Assembly: GCA_964564785.1 (NCBI GenBank)
Contig: CAZMCT010000070.1
Location: forward strand, 1-20,592
Reading direction: 5' to 3'
Length of the DNA: 20,592 nucleotides
DNA from: CAZMCT01 sp964564785
GTDB lineage: Bacteria > Planctomycetota > Phycisphaerae > UBA1845 > Fen-1342
The notes under the pieces are model-generated. The model saw nothing but the letters and a program-made list of their open reading frames with translations. It made no database searches and was not told the origin of the DNA. How positions within the stretch are numbered: the stretch's first letter is position 1; the number at the start of each line of letters is the position of its first letter. Positions 9,344 through 16,575 of this stretch are shown in pieces. The translations under genes and the position numbers were made by a program.

Positions 9344-9848
9344 GGGGACGTAACCTCGACCGAAGGAGACGACCCCGGTCCGTTGTTGAACGGGGGGTCG
9401 AGAAACGCTGCGCCTGGCGGGGGCTGCGTGCGCCGCGGACGCGGCGCAAGGTTATCGGTTGACGGGAAGGGTGTCGAGGGGCGTCGCAGCCCGTCGAGTA
9501 AGGGGGCTGGCTCCGCGCCAACCCACCATCGCGGCAGCGTCCATAGCGACTTCCGCGGGGCTGGTCGCCTTTTTCAACCGGTCCCCCTCTTCAAAAAAGC
9601 CGGCGGGGCTCGCAGGGCGCGGAGGGAGTTTGGGGTTTTCGGGGTAAGCTCCCGGGACGATCGCTGGGGACTTGCTTGTGGGCTTGGAGCTCGGCGGCGT
9701 GACGAGTCTGATGGGCGATCTCGGCGGGCCGCTTTCTGGAACCAAATGGCCGCGGTATAACGGCGCTCGGGCCGTCGTGGCGCTTCCCGGACCGGCGTCC
9801 GGGCGGCGGCTGGCGGTGCGGGGCGCGAGCCCGCAGTCGGAGATCGTC
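9344..9848. other. 505-bp gene-free stretch
   Basis: This interval lies between divergent genes (antiporter on minus, thioredoxin-like on plus). It holds an imperfect hairpin near 9373-9397 (CCCCGGTCC, TTGTT, then AACGGGGGG), a mixed-composition stretch with short T and A runs (about 9566-9600), and a -10-like TATAAC at 9756. Small open frames are present but show no recognisable protein or ribosome site. The upstream extension of the next gene's frame from 9672 is low-quality sequence and is not accepted as coding. Confidence 0.5.
9733..9761 (+). promoter_or_regulatory. candidate promoter of the thioredoxin-like/dnaJ gene group
   Basis: TATAAC (9756-9761) is one base from the consensus -10. 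At 17 bp spacing the upstream hexamer is TTTCTG, a weak -35. The start codon is 87 bp downstream. Confidence 0.3.
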
Positions 9849-11081
9849 ATGAGAGCGGCGGTTGTGGCGGCCGTGTGCATGTTGGCGGCGATGAACGGGG
9901 GGGTCCGAGCGGATCCGCCGAAGGGCAGCTTTGCGCGGGCGATCGAGGCCGAGGAGTGGATGAACACGGACGGGGAGCCGGTGTCGCTGGCTGAGCTGCG
10001 GGGGATGGTAGTGGTGTTGTTCTTCTGGGTGTCGTGGAACCCGGGCGGCGAGAACATCATGCCCCTGATGAACCTGGTGAACGCATCGCAGTACGGCAAG
10101 CAGGCGGGTGTGTACCTGATGGGGGTGACGGATGCGGACCGCAAGCAGGTGGAGGAGCTGATCAAGAAGGAGAAGGTGTGGTACCCGGTGGCGCTGGGTG
10201 CCAAGCAGGCGTTCGAGGAATACAACATCACGGGGGGCCAGCCGCGGGTGGTGATCGTGGACCCGGAGGGTAAGGTGGCGTGGAGCGGCTGGCCGGGTGA
10301 GAAGGGCGGGGATCAGCTCGTCAAAGCGATCGGGGAGGTGGTAGCGAGCGTGCCGCCGACGAAGACGCACCCGGAAGAGGCGGCGAAGGCGGCGGCGTAC
10401 CTGAAGCAGGCACGGCAGGCGTTGCGCGAGGATCGCTATCGGGATGCGGCGCGGGCGGCGGACAACGCGTTTGATCACGCGCTGCGGGGCGACGAGCTGA
10501 AGGCCCGGTGCCAGGAAGTTCTCGACCTGGTGGAGGCGCTGGGGCGGGACAAGCTGGCGCAGGCGGACCGGGCGCTGGACGAGCGGAAATACGAAGATGC
10601 GGTGGGGCTGCTGCTGGAGCTGCGGCGGGAGTTCCGGGGGGTGGAGGTGGCCCGGGCGGTCAAGAAGAAGCTGACGGCGCTGAAGAAGAAGCACCGCGAG
10701 ATCGAGCAGATCCTCAAGCAGCACGAGGATGTCGGACAGGCCGAGGTGCAGCTCGATCTAGCGCTGGGCGAGATTCGCGAGCGGAAATTCGGCCCGGCGT
10801 TCGAGCGGCTGGAGGAGATCGTGGAGGAGTACGGGGCGACCGAGACGGCGGAGAAGGCCCGCACGCTGATGCAGCGGATGGAGCGGAACGACGGCATCAT
10901 GGGGCATGTGCGGGACCACAAGGCGGCGCGGGCCTGTCGCACGCTGCTGACGCAGGCCGAGTCGTACGTGCGGACGGGGCGAACGAACAAGGCCCGCGAA
11001 CTGTACCGCGAGATCCTGGAAAAGTACCCCGACACGATCTACCAGCAGGAGGCCGCCCGGCGACTGGCGCAGCTGCCCTGA
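9849..11081 (+). CDS. exported thioredoxin-fold protein lacking CxxC, with helical repeats
   Basis: A 410-aa protein with a signal peptide (about 1-21, cleavage near VRA-D). Residues about 28-168 form a TlpA/AhpC-type thioredoxin fold: VSLAELRGMVVVLFFWVSWNPGG, then the cis-Pro region GGQPRVVIVDPEGKVAW. The active-site WCxxC is replaced by W63-N-P-G-G67, so no redox cysteines remain. Residues about 175-410 are Lys/Glu/Ala-rich helices in TPR-like pairs (KARELYREILEKYPDTIYQQ at the end). It may be a binding or scaffold protein in the periplasm rather than an oxidoreductase; this is inference. Start chosen for the signal peptide and GGAG 6 nt upstream. dnaJ starts 40 bp after the stop. Confidence 0.8.
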   Translation: MRAAVVAAVCMLAAMNGGVRADPPKGSFARAIEAEEWMNTDGEPVSLAELRGMVVVLFFWVSWNPGGENIMPLMNLVNASQYGKQAGVYLMGVTDADRKQVEELIKKEKVWYPVALGAKQAFEEYNITGGQPRVVIVDPEGKVAWSGWPGEKGGDQLVKAIGEVVASVPPTKTHPEEAAKAAAYLKQARQALREDRYRDAARAADNAFDHALRGDELKARCQEVLDLVEALGRDKLAQADRALDERKYEDAVGLLLELRREFRGVEVARAVKKKLTALKKKHREIEQILKQHEDVGQAEVQLDLALGEIRERKFGPAFERLEEIVEEYGATETAEKARTLMQRMERNDGIMGHVRDHKAARACRTLLTQAESYVRTGRTNKARELYREILEKYPDTIYQQEAARRLAQLP

Positions 11082-11121
11082 GCGGCGGCGCGTGGCGGAG
11101 CCGCGACGGCGGACAGACGGC

Positions 11122-12081
11122 ATGGCGAGCAAGGACCCGTACGAGATTCTGGGGGTCAGCCGCAGCGCGACGCCGGACGAGATCAAGAAGGCGTACCGCC
11201 GGCTGGCCAAGCAGTATCATCCGGACCGCAACCCGGGCAACCGGAGCGCCGAGCAGAAGTTCAAGGAGGTGCACGCCGCGTACGAGGTGCTCGGCGATCC
11301 GCAGAAGCGCGCCCAGTACGACCGCTTCGGGGCGGGCGGGCCGGCGCCCGACGTCCACACTTGGACCAGCGGCGGCCCGGGGGGCGTGAGTTCTCAGAGC
11401 GTGTCGTTCGACTTCGGGGACCTGGGGGACCTGACCAGCATCTTTGAGCAGTTCTTCAGTCGCGGGGGCGGCGTACCGCGGACGCGCGTGCGGGCGGGCG
11501 GGGCGCGGCGCAGCGCGGGCGGCGTACCGCGCGGGGCGGACATCGAACACGAGATCGAGCTCAGCTTCGACGAAGCGCTGCACGGCACTGTGCGGGAAGT
11601 CGTGCTCACGTCGGGCGACGGGCGCCCCGACGAGCGGATCCGGTTCCGCGTGCCGCCCGGGGTCGAGGACGGGCAGCGGCTCCGTGTGCGCGGCAAGGGC
11701 CAGGAAGGACCGGGCGGACGGGGCGACCTGACGGTGCGGTGCCGCGTGCAGCCGCACCCGTACTTCCAGCGCGCCGGGCGCGACATCCTGCTCGAGCTGC
11801 CGTTGACCTTCTGCGAGGCCACGCTGGGCACCAGCGTGGAGATCCCCACGCTCGACGGCGTGACGGTGTTGAAAATTCCGCCGGGAACGTCGAGCGGAAC
11901 GAAGCTCCGGCTCCGCGGCCGCGGGGTGCGCGACGAGCGGACCGGCACGGCCGGCGACATGTACGTGACGATCCGGATCGCGGCCCCCAAGACGGTCTCT
12001 CCGCGGGCCCGCGAGCTGCTGCTCGAGCTGGACCGCGAGCTGGCCCAGCGGCCGCGGGACGACGTCCGCTGGACGAAATGA
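11122..12081 (+). CDS. DnaJ-class co-chaperone without zinc finger (CbpA-like)
   Basis: A 319-aa cytosolic Hsp40 that would deliver clients to DnaK and stimulate its ATPase. The J-domain at about 5-68 has the HPD motif at 33-35 (QYHPDRNPGN). A Gly/Phe-type linker (about 73-130, including FDFGDLGDLTSIFEQFF) follows, then two C-terminal beta-sandwich substrate-binding domains (GADIEHEIELSFDEALHG; GDLTVRCRVQPHPYFQRAGRD). No Cys-rich zinc-binding repeats occur, so it is type II (CbpA/DjlB-like) rather than canonical DnaJ. The ATG is the first fitting the family N-terminus (MASKDPYEILGV); an in-frame GTG at 11092 would add ten residues. Its ribosome site is weak. It is tightly followed by the two membrane-protein genes. 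Confidence 0.9.
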   Translation: MASKDPYEILGVSRSATPDEIKKAYRRLAKQYHPDRNPGNRSAEQKFKEVHAAYEVLGDPQKRAQYDRFGAGGPAPDVHTWTSGGPGGVSSQSVSFDFGDLGDLTSIFEQFFSRGGGVPRTRVRAGGARRSAGGVPRGADIEHEIELSFDEALHGTVREVVLTSGDGRPDERIRFRVPPGVEDGQRLRVRGKGQEGPGGRGDLTVRCRVQPHPYFQRAGRDILLELPLTFCEATLGTSVEIPTLDGVTVLKIPPGTSSGTKLRLRGRGVRDERTGTAGDMYVTIRIAAPKTVSPRARELLLELDRELAQRPRDDVRWTK

Positions 12082-12088
12082 GGAGCAG

Positions 12089-12520
12089 ATGCCCCCGGCC
12101 GTGCGGCCGACCAGCCGCGCTATTCTGCTGATCGTGCTGGCGGTGCTGGTGCTGACCGTCTGCGCGTCCGTATACGTGTTCGCGGCGCAGCGGGCGCTGC
12201 TGCCGCGGACGCAGACGATCAGCGGAACCGAGGAAGAGGCGCGGCTCGCGCTCGAGACGCGGCGCGGCATGGTGATGCTGACCGTGCTGCTGGTTTCGGC
12301 GCTGCTGATCCTCCTGTTCGTGGTGGGGGCCTATCTGGTGATCCGCATGGGGCAGCTCGTGTCGCGGCCGCGCGTGGGCGGCAAGCCCACCGAATACGTC
12401 GACGCGTGGCGGCACTACCGCCTGACCGACGAGCAGATCCTGGCCGCGACCGACGAGGACCGTCCGGAAGACCGCCCCGGCAAGCCGCCGAGCGGACCCG
12501 AGCCCCCGCGGGAGAGCTGA
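12089..12520 (+). CDS. small two-helix membrane protein
   Basis: A 143-aa protein, not recognised. Two transmembrane helices at about 11-33 and 60-86 enclose a short loop with a Glu/Arg-rich segment. After the second helix comes a charged, Pro-rich tail of about 55 residues. AGGAG lies only 3 nt before the ATG and the gap from dnaJ is 7 bp, so it is almost certainly co-translated with dnaJ. The next gene starts after one base. A membrane partner for the J-protein is possible, but the sequence does not show it. Confidence 0.75.
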   Translation: MPPAVRPTSRAILLIVLAVLVLTVCASVYVFAAQRALLPRTQTISGTEEEARLALETRRGMVMLTVLLVSALLILLFVVGAYLVIRMGQLVSRPRVGGKPTEYVDAWRHYRLTDEQILAATDEDRPEDRPGKPPSGPEPPRES

Positions 12521-12521
12521 C

Positions 12522-14147
12522 ATGTCCGCATCCAATCCGCCGCCGCCCGCGACGCGCAAGACGGCGGCCGACGCCATCGAACGGCTGTATGTGTACTGGC
12601 TGGCGAGCACGGCGCTGCTGCTGCTGGCGCTATTGGCGCTGGCGCTGATGACGCGGGGCGCGCTCGAACGCTCCGCTGCCGCGCAACGCGAGCTCGCCGC
12701 GCGCGTTGCAAACCTCGAGCACGACGTGCGGACGCTCGAATTCGAACCGCAACCCCCGCGGCCGCACTCGCCGGCCACGCGGACCGCCGCTCCCGCGCGC
12801 CCCGGCCGGCCGCCGGGCGAGGCCGGTTCGGACGCGCTGGAGCCGCTGCGGCCGGTCGAGACGCGGCCCGTCGCGCCGGCGGCGCTGCAACAAGTGGAAA
12901 TCGACGCGCAACTGGACGCGCTGCTGCCTGCGGGGGCAACGTTGCCGACCGATATCCGCGACGCCGAGAGCGCTGCGCAGTTGGTGGAGCTTGCGCAGCG
13001 GACGCGCACCGCGCCCTGGACCGGCGCGAACTGGGCGCGGCTGGCCCTGCTGGCGCAACTGCTCGGCCGAGACCGCCCGGCCGAGGCCCTGGCCGGCCGG
13101 GCGCGATCGCTGAAAACGGCACCGCTCGAATACGAGGCGGCCGCGGCGCGCAGCCTGCTGCTGCGTGATCGCCCGCAGGAAGCGCTCGGCCATGCCGAGG
13201 AGCTCGCCAGGCATCCGGAGGCGGCGCCGCGCGCGGCCGTGCTGGTGGCGGCGGCGTTGGTCGCGCTCGATGACTTGGCCGGTGCGGACGAGGCCGCGGC
13301 GACGATCGCGAGCACCGAGGACTTGTCCGCGATCGATTGGCTGATCTTGGCCCGCGTGCTGGTGCAGCTCGAGCGTTGGAGCGAGCTTCGCGCTCTGTTG
13401 CGCGAGGCGCGCGACGTGCCGCCCGCGCTCGCCGCCGAGTACCAGTTCGTGACCGCGGCGTCGCTCGCCCAGGAGGGACGCACGGTCGAAGCCCTCGCGA
13501 TCCTCGACGGGCTGCTGGCCGAGGCGCGGCCGTCGGCGACGACCAGCCCGTCCCCGCTCGGTTGGGAGCCGCGGCGGCCCGCGCGCTACGAGATCGAGCT
13601 TTGGCGCGGCATCACGCTGATCCAGGCGCAGCAGTCGGAGGCCGCGCGGCAGGCCCTGCTACAGGCCGCGGCCGTCGATCCCGGCCGGCCCGAGGCGCAT
13701 TACTACCTGGGGATCACCGAGGCGCGGGCGGGTCGGCGCGCGGCGGCCGCGAACCACCTGAAGAACGCGCTGGCGGCGTCGGCGCGGATGGCCCCGGCGT
13801 GGGAGGCCCTGGCGGTCCTGGAGCTCGACGGCGAGACGGCGCGGGAAATCGACCGAGCCCTGGAATACCTGGACAAGGCGCTCGACGTGAATCCGCGGCG
13901 GGCGACGGCTCATTTCCTTCAGGCGCTCGCGCACGCCAAGCTTTTCGAGTCGACGCCGGCCGCGGATGCGCTCCGGCGGGCGTTCGCGCTCGATCCGACG
14001 CTGCTGGCCGAGGCGGAGCAGAGCGAGGTGTTCATGCGACTGTTCACTCCGGCGGAGCTCGAGGAGCTGGCGGCCGGCGTGGCCGGTGAAGGGGCGGGCA
14101 CTGCGGAGGGCGCTCCGGGCTCGTTACCGGACGGTGGCGGGGAATAA
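12522..14147 (+). CDS. membrane-anchored TPR protein
   Basis: A 541-aa protein. One transmembrane helix (about 26-44) is followed by a short coiled coil (about 47-74), a Pro/Arg-rich linker (about 76-125), and an Ala/Leu-rich all-helical region of tetratricopeptide-like repeats from about 150 to 500. The clearest repeats are at 357-386, 391-420 (AHYYLGITEARAGRRAAAANHLKNAL) and 443-490. A Gly/Glu-rich tail ends the protein. TPR superhelices bind other proteins; the partner is unknown. GGGAG stands 7 nt before the ATG and the upstream stop is one base away. It completes a dnaJ, two-helix protein, TPR protein operon. Confidence 0.82.
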   Translation: MSASNPPPPATRKTAADAIERLYVYWLASTALLLLALLALALMTRGALERSAAAQRELAARVANLEHDVRTLEFEPQPPRPHSPATRTAAPARPGRPPGEAGSDALEPLRPVETRPVAPAALQQVEIDAQLDALLPAGATLPTDIRDAESAAQLVELAQRTRTAPWTGANWARLALLAQLLGRDRPAEALAGRARSLKTAPLEYEAAAARSLLLRDRPQEALGHAEELARHPEAAPRAAVLVAAALVALDDLAGADEAAATIASTEDLSAIDWLILARVLVQLERWSELRALLREARDVPPALAAEYQFVTAASLAQEGRTVEALAILDGLLAEARPSATTSPSPLGWEPRRPARYEIELWRGITLIQAQQSEAARQALLQAAAVDPGRPEAHYYLGITEARAGRRAAAANHLKNALAASARMAPAWEALAVLELDGETAREIDRALEYLDKALDVNPRRATAHFLQALAHAKLFESTPAADALRRAFALDPTLLAEAEQSEVFMRLFTPAELEELAAGVAGEGAGTAEGAPGSLPDGGGE

Positions 14148-14341
14148 TCCGGGTGTTCGAAGCGCAGCCGGTGTCTTCTGCGCGGGCGCGACCCGCCCCC
14201 TTTTCGGCTCGCGGAGGTGCACATCCCACAGAGCGACGGCGACCGGCGCGGGGCGAAAAGGAGGGGGCACGCGGTACAATCACGATGTCGCGGCGGCCGC
14301 GGCGGGTAGGGTGCCCGGGAGCGGCCGGCAAAGGAGTTTGG
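14148..14341 (+). promoter_or_regulatory. hflX leader with inverted repeat and -10 box
   Basis: This 194-bp leader holds an imperfect inverted repeat: CCCCCTTTTCG near 14197-14207 and CGAAAAGGAGGGGG near 14254-14267, pairing except for one bulged A. Just after it is TACAAT (14275-14280), one base from the -10 consensus; the -35 is unclear. The hflX ribosome site AAAGGAG follows at 14330-14336. Confidence 0.4.
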
Positions 14342-15652
14342 GTGTCGCAGAGTCCGCGGGAGACGCTGTCGGTGCGGCGTGAGAACGCCGTGCTGGTGAA
14401 GGTGCTGCTGGGGGATGCGGCCGTCGGGGAGGACCCGCTGGCGGAGCTGGCGGAGCTGGCGCGGTCGGCGGGGGCGGTGGTGGTGAGCCGGGTGGTGCAG
14501 CGGCGGCCGGCGTATCACCCGGCCACGTGCGTGGGGAAGGGCAAGCTCGAGGAAATTCGGCAGCGGGCGGACGTGTTCGCGGCGGATGTGATCATTTTCG
14601 ACAATGATCTGTCGCCGTCGCAGATTCGCGAGATTGAGAAAGCCACCGGCCGGAAGGTGTTGGACCGCAGCGAGCTGATTTTGGACATCTTCGCGGGCCG
14701 GGCGCGGACGCACGAGGCGAAGTTACAAGTGGAGTTGGCGCAGCTCGAGTACACGGCCCCGCGGCTGCGCGGCATGTGGACGCACCTGGAGCGGATCGCG
14801 GGCGCGGGCGGCGCGACCGGGGCGGGGATCGTGGGCGGGATCGGGACGCGTGGGCCGGGCGAGAGCCAGATCGAGATCGACCGGCGACTGGTGGACAAGC
14901 GGGTGGCGCAGCTCCGGCGGCAGATCGCCGAGATTGACGAGCGCAAGGTGCGCGAAGTGCGGGCCCGCCGGAACTACTTCACGGCTTCGCTGGTCGGTTA
15001 CACGAACGCGGGCAAGAGCACGCTGATGAACGCCCTGACGGGGGCCGGGACGCTGACCGAGGACCGCCTTTTCGCGACGCTCGACACGCTGACGCGGCGG
15101 TGGGACTTGGGCAACGGGCGGTTCCTGCTGCTGTCGGACACGGTGGGGTTCATTCGCGACCTGCCGCACCACCTGGTCGCGTCGTTCCGGGCGACGCTCG
15201 AGGAGGCGATTCACGCCGACCTGCTGTTGCACGTGGTCGACGCGGCCAGTCCGGAGGCCGAGGGACAGGTTGAAGCGGTCGAGGGCGTGCTGGATGAGTT
15301 GGGGGTGGGCCAGAAGCCCACGTTACTGTTGCTGAACAAGGTGGATGCGGCCGACCCGGCGGGGCTGGCGGTGCTGCGGCAGAAGTACCCGGCGGCGCTG
15401 GCGATTTCGGCGCGGGCGGAGACGGGGCTGGAGGGGCTGCGGAGCGCGGTGGACGCGCGGATGCGGGGCGAGCAGCGGCGGATGATGCTCTCGGTCCCGG
15501 CGCACGACGGGCGGGCGATCGCGTTTCTCGACCGCTTCGCGGACGTGCTGGCCACGCGGTACGAGGACGGGCGCGCAATTCTGGAGGTGCAGATCGCCCC
15601 GCGGGCGCTGGACGAGCTGCACCACATTGCGGCGGATATTCGGCACGTATAG
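14342..15652 (+). CDS. hflX: ribosome-associated GTPase HflX
   Basis: A 436-aa TRAFAC-class GTPase known in other bacteria to bind the large ribosomal subunit and split stalled ribosomes under stress. The N-terminal HflX domain has HPATCVGKGKLEEI (59-72) and the family motif GPGESQIEIDRR (171-182). The G-domain has the P-loop GYTNAGKST (219-227), DTVGF (266-270) and NKVD (332-335). A short C-terminal domain ends LDELHHIAADIRHV. The GTG start at 14342 is chosen because AAAGGAG lies 5 nt upstream and the length then fits the family. The frame is open to 14153 with an ATG at 14284, but the extra residues are not conserved-looking. The following interval is a repeat array, not a gene. Confidence 0.94.
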   Translation: MSQSPRETLSVRRENAVLVKVLLGDAAVGEDPLAELAELARSAGAVVVSRVVQRRPAYHPATCVGKGKLEEIRQRADVFAADVIIFDNDLSPSQIREIEKATGRKVLDRSELILDIFAGRARTHEAKLQVELAQLEYTAPRLRGMWTHLERIAGAGGATGAGIVGGIGTRGPGESQIEIDRRLVDKRVAQLRRQIAEIDERKVREVRARRNYFTASLVGYTNAGKSTLMNALTGAGTLTEDRLFATLDTLTRRWDLGNGRFLLLSDTVGFIRDLPHHLVASFRATLEEAIHADLLLHVVDAASPEAEGQVEAVEGVLDELGVGQKPTLLLLNKVDAADPAGLAVLRQKYPAALAISARAETGLEGLRSAVDARMRGEQRRMMLSVPAHDGRAIAFLDRFADVLATRYEDGRAILEVQIAPRALDELHHIAADIRHV

Positions 15653-15690
15653 CGGGGAGGGTGTCGAGTGCGCGACGGCGCAGAAGCGCG

Positions 15691-15913
15691 AGGGCGCGGT
15701 GCCACAGGGCTGCTCCCTGCGGGTCGCGGCTCGGATGTGTGGCTCAGCCGCCCCCGGCTGAGCGGATGTGTGGCTCAGCCGCCCCCGGCTGAGAGATCAC
15801 CATGAGAAGCGACGGCAAGTCACCGCCGAGGGCGGCGGTGCCACATTGGATGGACGTCTCACCGCCGAGGGCGGCGGTGCCACAGGGCTGCTCCCTGCGG
15901 GTCGCGGCTCGGA
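15691..15913. repeat. compound hairpin array, block 1 (A2-B2) with leading D module
   Basis: Three hairpin modules recur here. A has stem CTCAGCCG, loop CCCC, stem CGGCTGAG. B has stem ACCGCCG, loop AGGG, stem CGGCGGT. D has stem CAGGG, loop CTGCT, stem CCCTG. Order: a decayed B remnant and D (about 15691-15732), A at 15743-15762 and 15774-15793 (31-bp period), a fixed linker with GAGATCACCATGAGAAGCG, B at 15822-15839 and 15861-15878 (39-bp period), then D again running into the scaffold gap. No coding potential is recognised. Confidence 0.88.
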
Positions 15914-16013
15914 NNNNNNNNNNNNNNNNNNNNNNNNNNNNNNNNNNNNNNNNNNNNNNNNNNNNNNNNNNNNNNNNNNNNNNNNNNNNNNNNNNNNNNN
16001 NNNNNNNNNNNNN
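15914..16013. other. assembly gap of 100 Ns
   Basis: Exactly 100 Ns, the usual placeholder for a gap of unknown size. It lies inside the D module, and the ten bases before it (GCGGCTCGGA) equal the ten bases after it. The two contigs may simply overlap, or any number of repeat blocks may be missing. Confidence 0.98.
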
Positions 16014-16190
16014 GCGGCTCGGATGTGTGGCTCAGCCGCCCCCGGCTGAGCGGATGTGTGGCTCAGCCCCCCCCGGCTAAGCGGATGTGTGGCTCAGCCG
16101 CCCCCGGCTGAGAGATCACCATGAGAAGCGACGGCAAGTCACCGCCGAGGGCGGCGGTGCCACAGGGCTGCTCCCTGCGGGTCGCGGCTC
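16014..16190. repeat. compound hairpin array, block 2 (A3-B1)
   Basis: A modules at 16031-16050, 16062-16081 (decayed, stem CTCAGCCC/CGGCTAAG) and 16093-16112, spaced 31 bp. The fixed linker follows, then one B at 16141-16158 and a complete D module. The distance from the last A to the first B is 48 bp, the same as in blocks 1 and 3. Confidence 0.88.
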
Positions 16191-16380
16191 GGATGTGTGG
16201 CTCAGCCGCCCCCGGCTGAGAGATCACCATGAGAAACGACGGCAAGTCACCGCCGAGGGCGGCGGTGCCACATTGGATAGACGTCTCACCGCCGAGGGCG
16301 GCGGTGCCACACTGGATAGACGTACCACCGCCGAGGGCGGCGGTGCCACAGGGCTGCTCTCTCACGGTTGCGGCGCGGAT
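16191..16380. repeat. compound hairpin array, block 3 (A1-B3)
   Basis: One A module at 16201-16220, the fixed linker (one base changed, GAGAAACG), then B at 16249-16266, 16288-16305 and 16327-16344, spaced 39 bp. A diverged D module (TGCTCTCTCACGGTT) closes the array, suggesting the oldest edge of the array lies here. Confidence 0.88.
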
Positions 16381-16385
16381 GGAAA

Positions 16386-16406
16386 CGTCCGGCGAGCCGC
16401 CGGACG
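16386..16406. repeat. isolated 9-bp-stem hairpin
   Basis: Perfect inverted repeat CGTCCGGCG / CGCCGGACG with loop AGC, directly after the compound array. It has the same short-loop design as the other hairpins but a different sequence, and occurs once. Confidence 0.7.
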
Positions 16407-16440
16407 CTCCGGCCCTCGCTTCGTGACGGTTTCGGAGGTC

Positions 16441-16524
16441 TGGCGCTACGGGGCCCGCGCCACGGATTCGGCGCTACGGGTTCGGCGCCGGCAGTCCGGC
16501 GCTACGGGTTCGGCGCTTCAGCCC
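16441..16524. repeat. 28-bp tandem repeat, three units, upstream of accD
   Basis: Units at 16441-16468 (decayed), 16469-16496 and 16497-16524. The last two share a 20-bp identical core, CGGCGCTACGGGTTCGGCGC. It ends 51 bp before the accD start, so the accD promoter either lies inside it or in the short stretch after it, where a weak TATCCT (16548-16553) is visible. Confidence 0.8.
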
Positions 16525-16575
16525 TACGCGCTGCGGCGTGGCCGCGGTATCCTGCTGGCGGCCGAGAGGAGCCGT

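Noticed and set aside
9459..9647. Small 62-codon gene in the 9344-9848 gap.
   Set aside because: No ribosome site, no recognisable protein, and composition unlike neighbouring genes.
8039..9760. A 573-codon plus-strand frame across the antiporter gene.
   Set aside because: It is antisense to a clear multi-helix antiporter and its translation is low-complexity, rich in Arg/His/Gln/Asp, with no known domain.
14153..14341. Longer hflX start sites, including the ATG at 14284.
   Set aside because: The added residues are Arg/Pro-rich and unlike the family, whereas the GTG at 14342 has an AAAGGAG site at ideal spacing.
15733..16380. CRISPR array.
   Set aside because: Repeats are short perfect hairpins and the intervals between copies are themselves repeated; there are no unique spacers and no cas genes.
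16087..16575. N-terminal extension of AccD: the frame stays open 163 codons upstream through the repeat array.
   Set aside because: The extension is only a translation of the repeats, AccD family proteins begin at the Met at 16576, and a good ribosome site precedes it. The openness reflects the scarcity of stop codons in GC-rich repeats.
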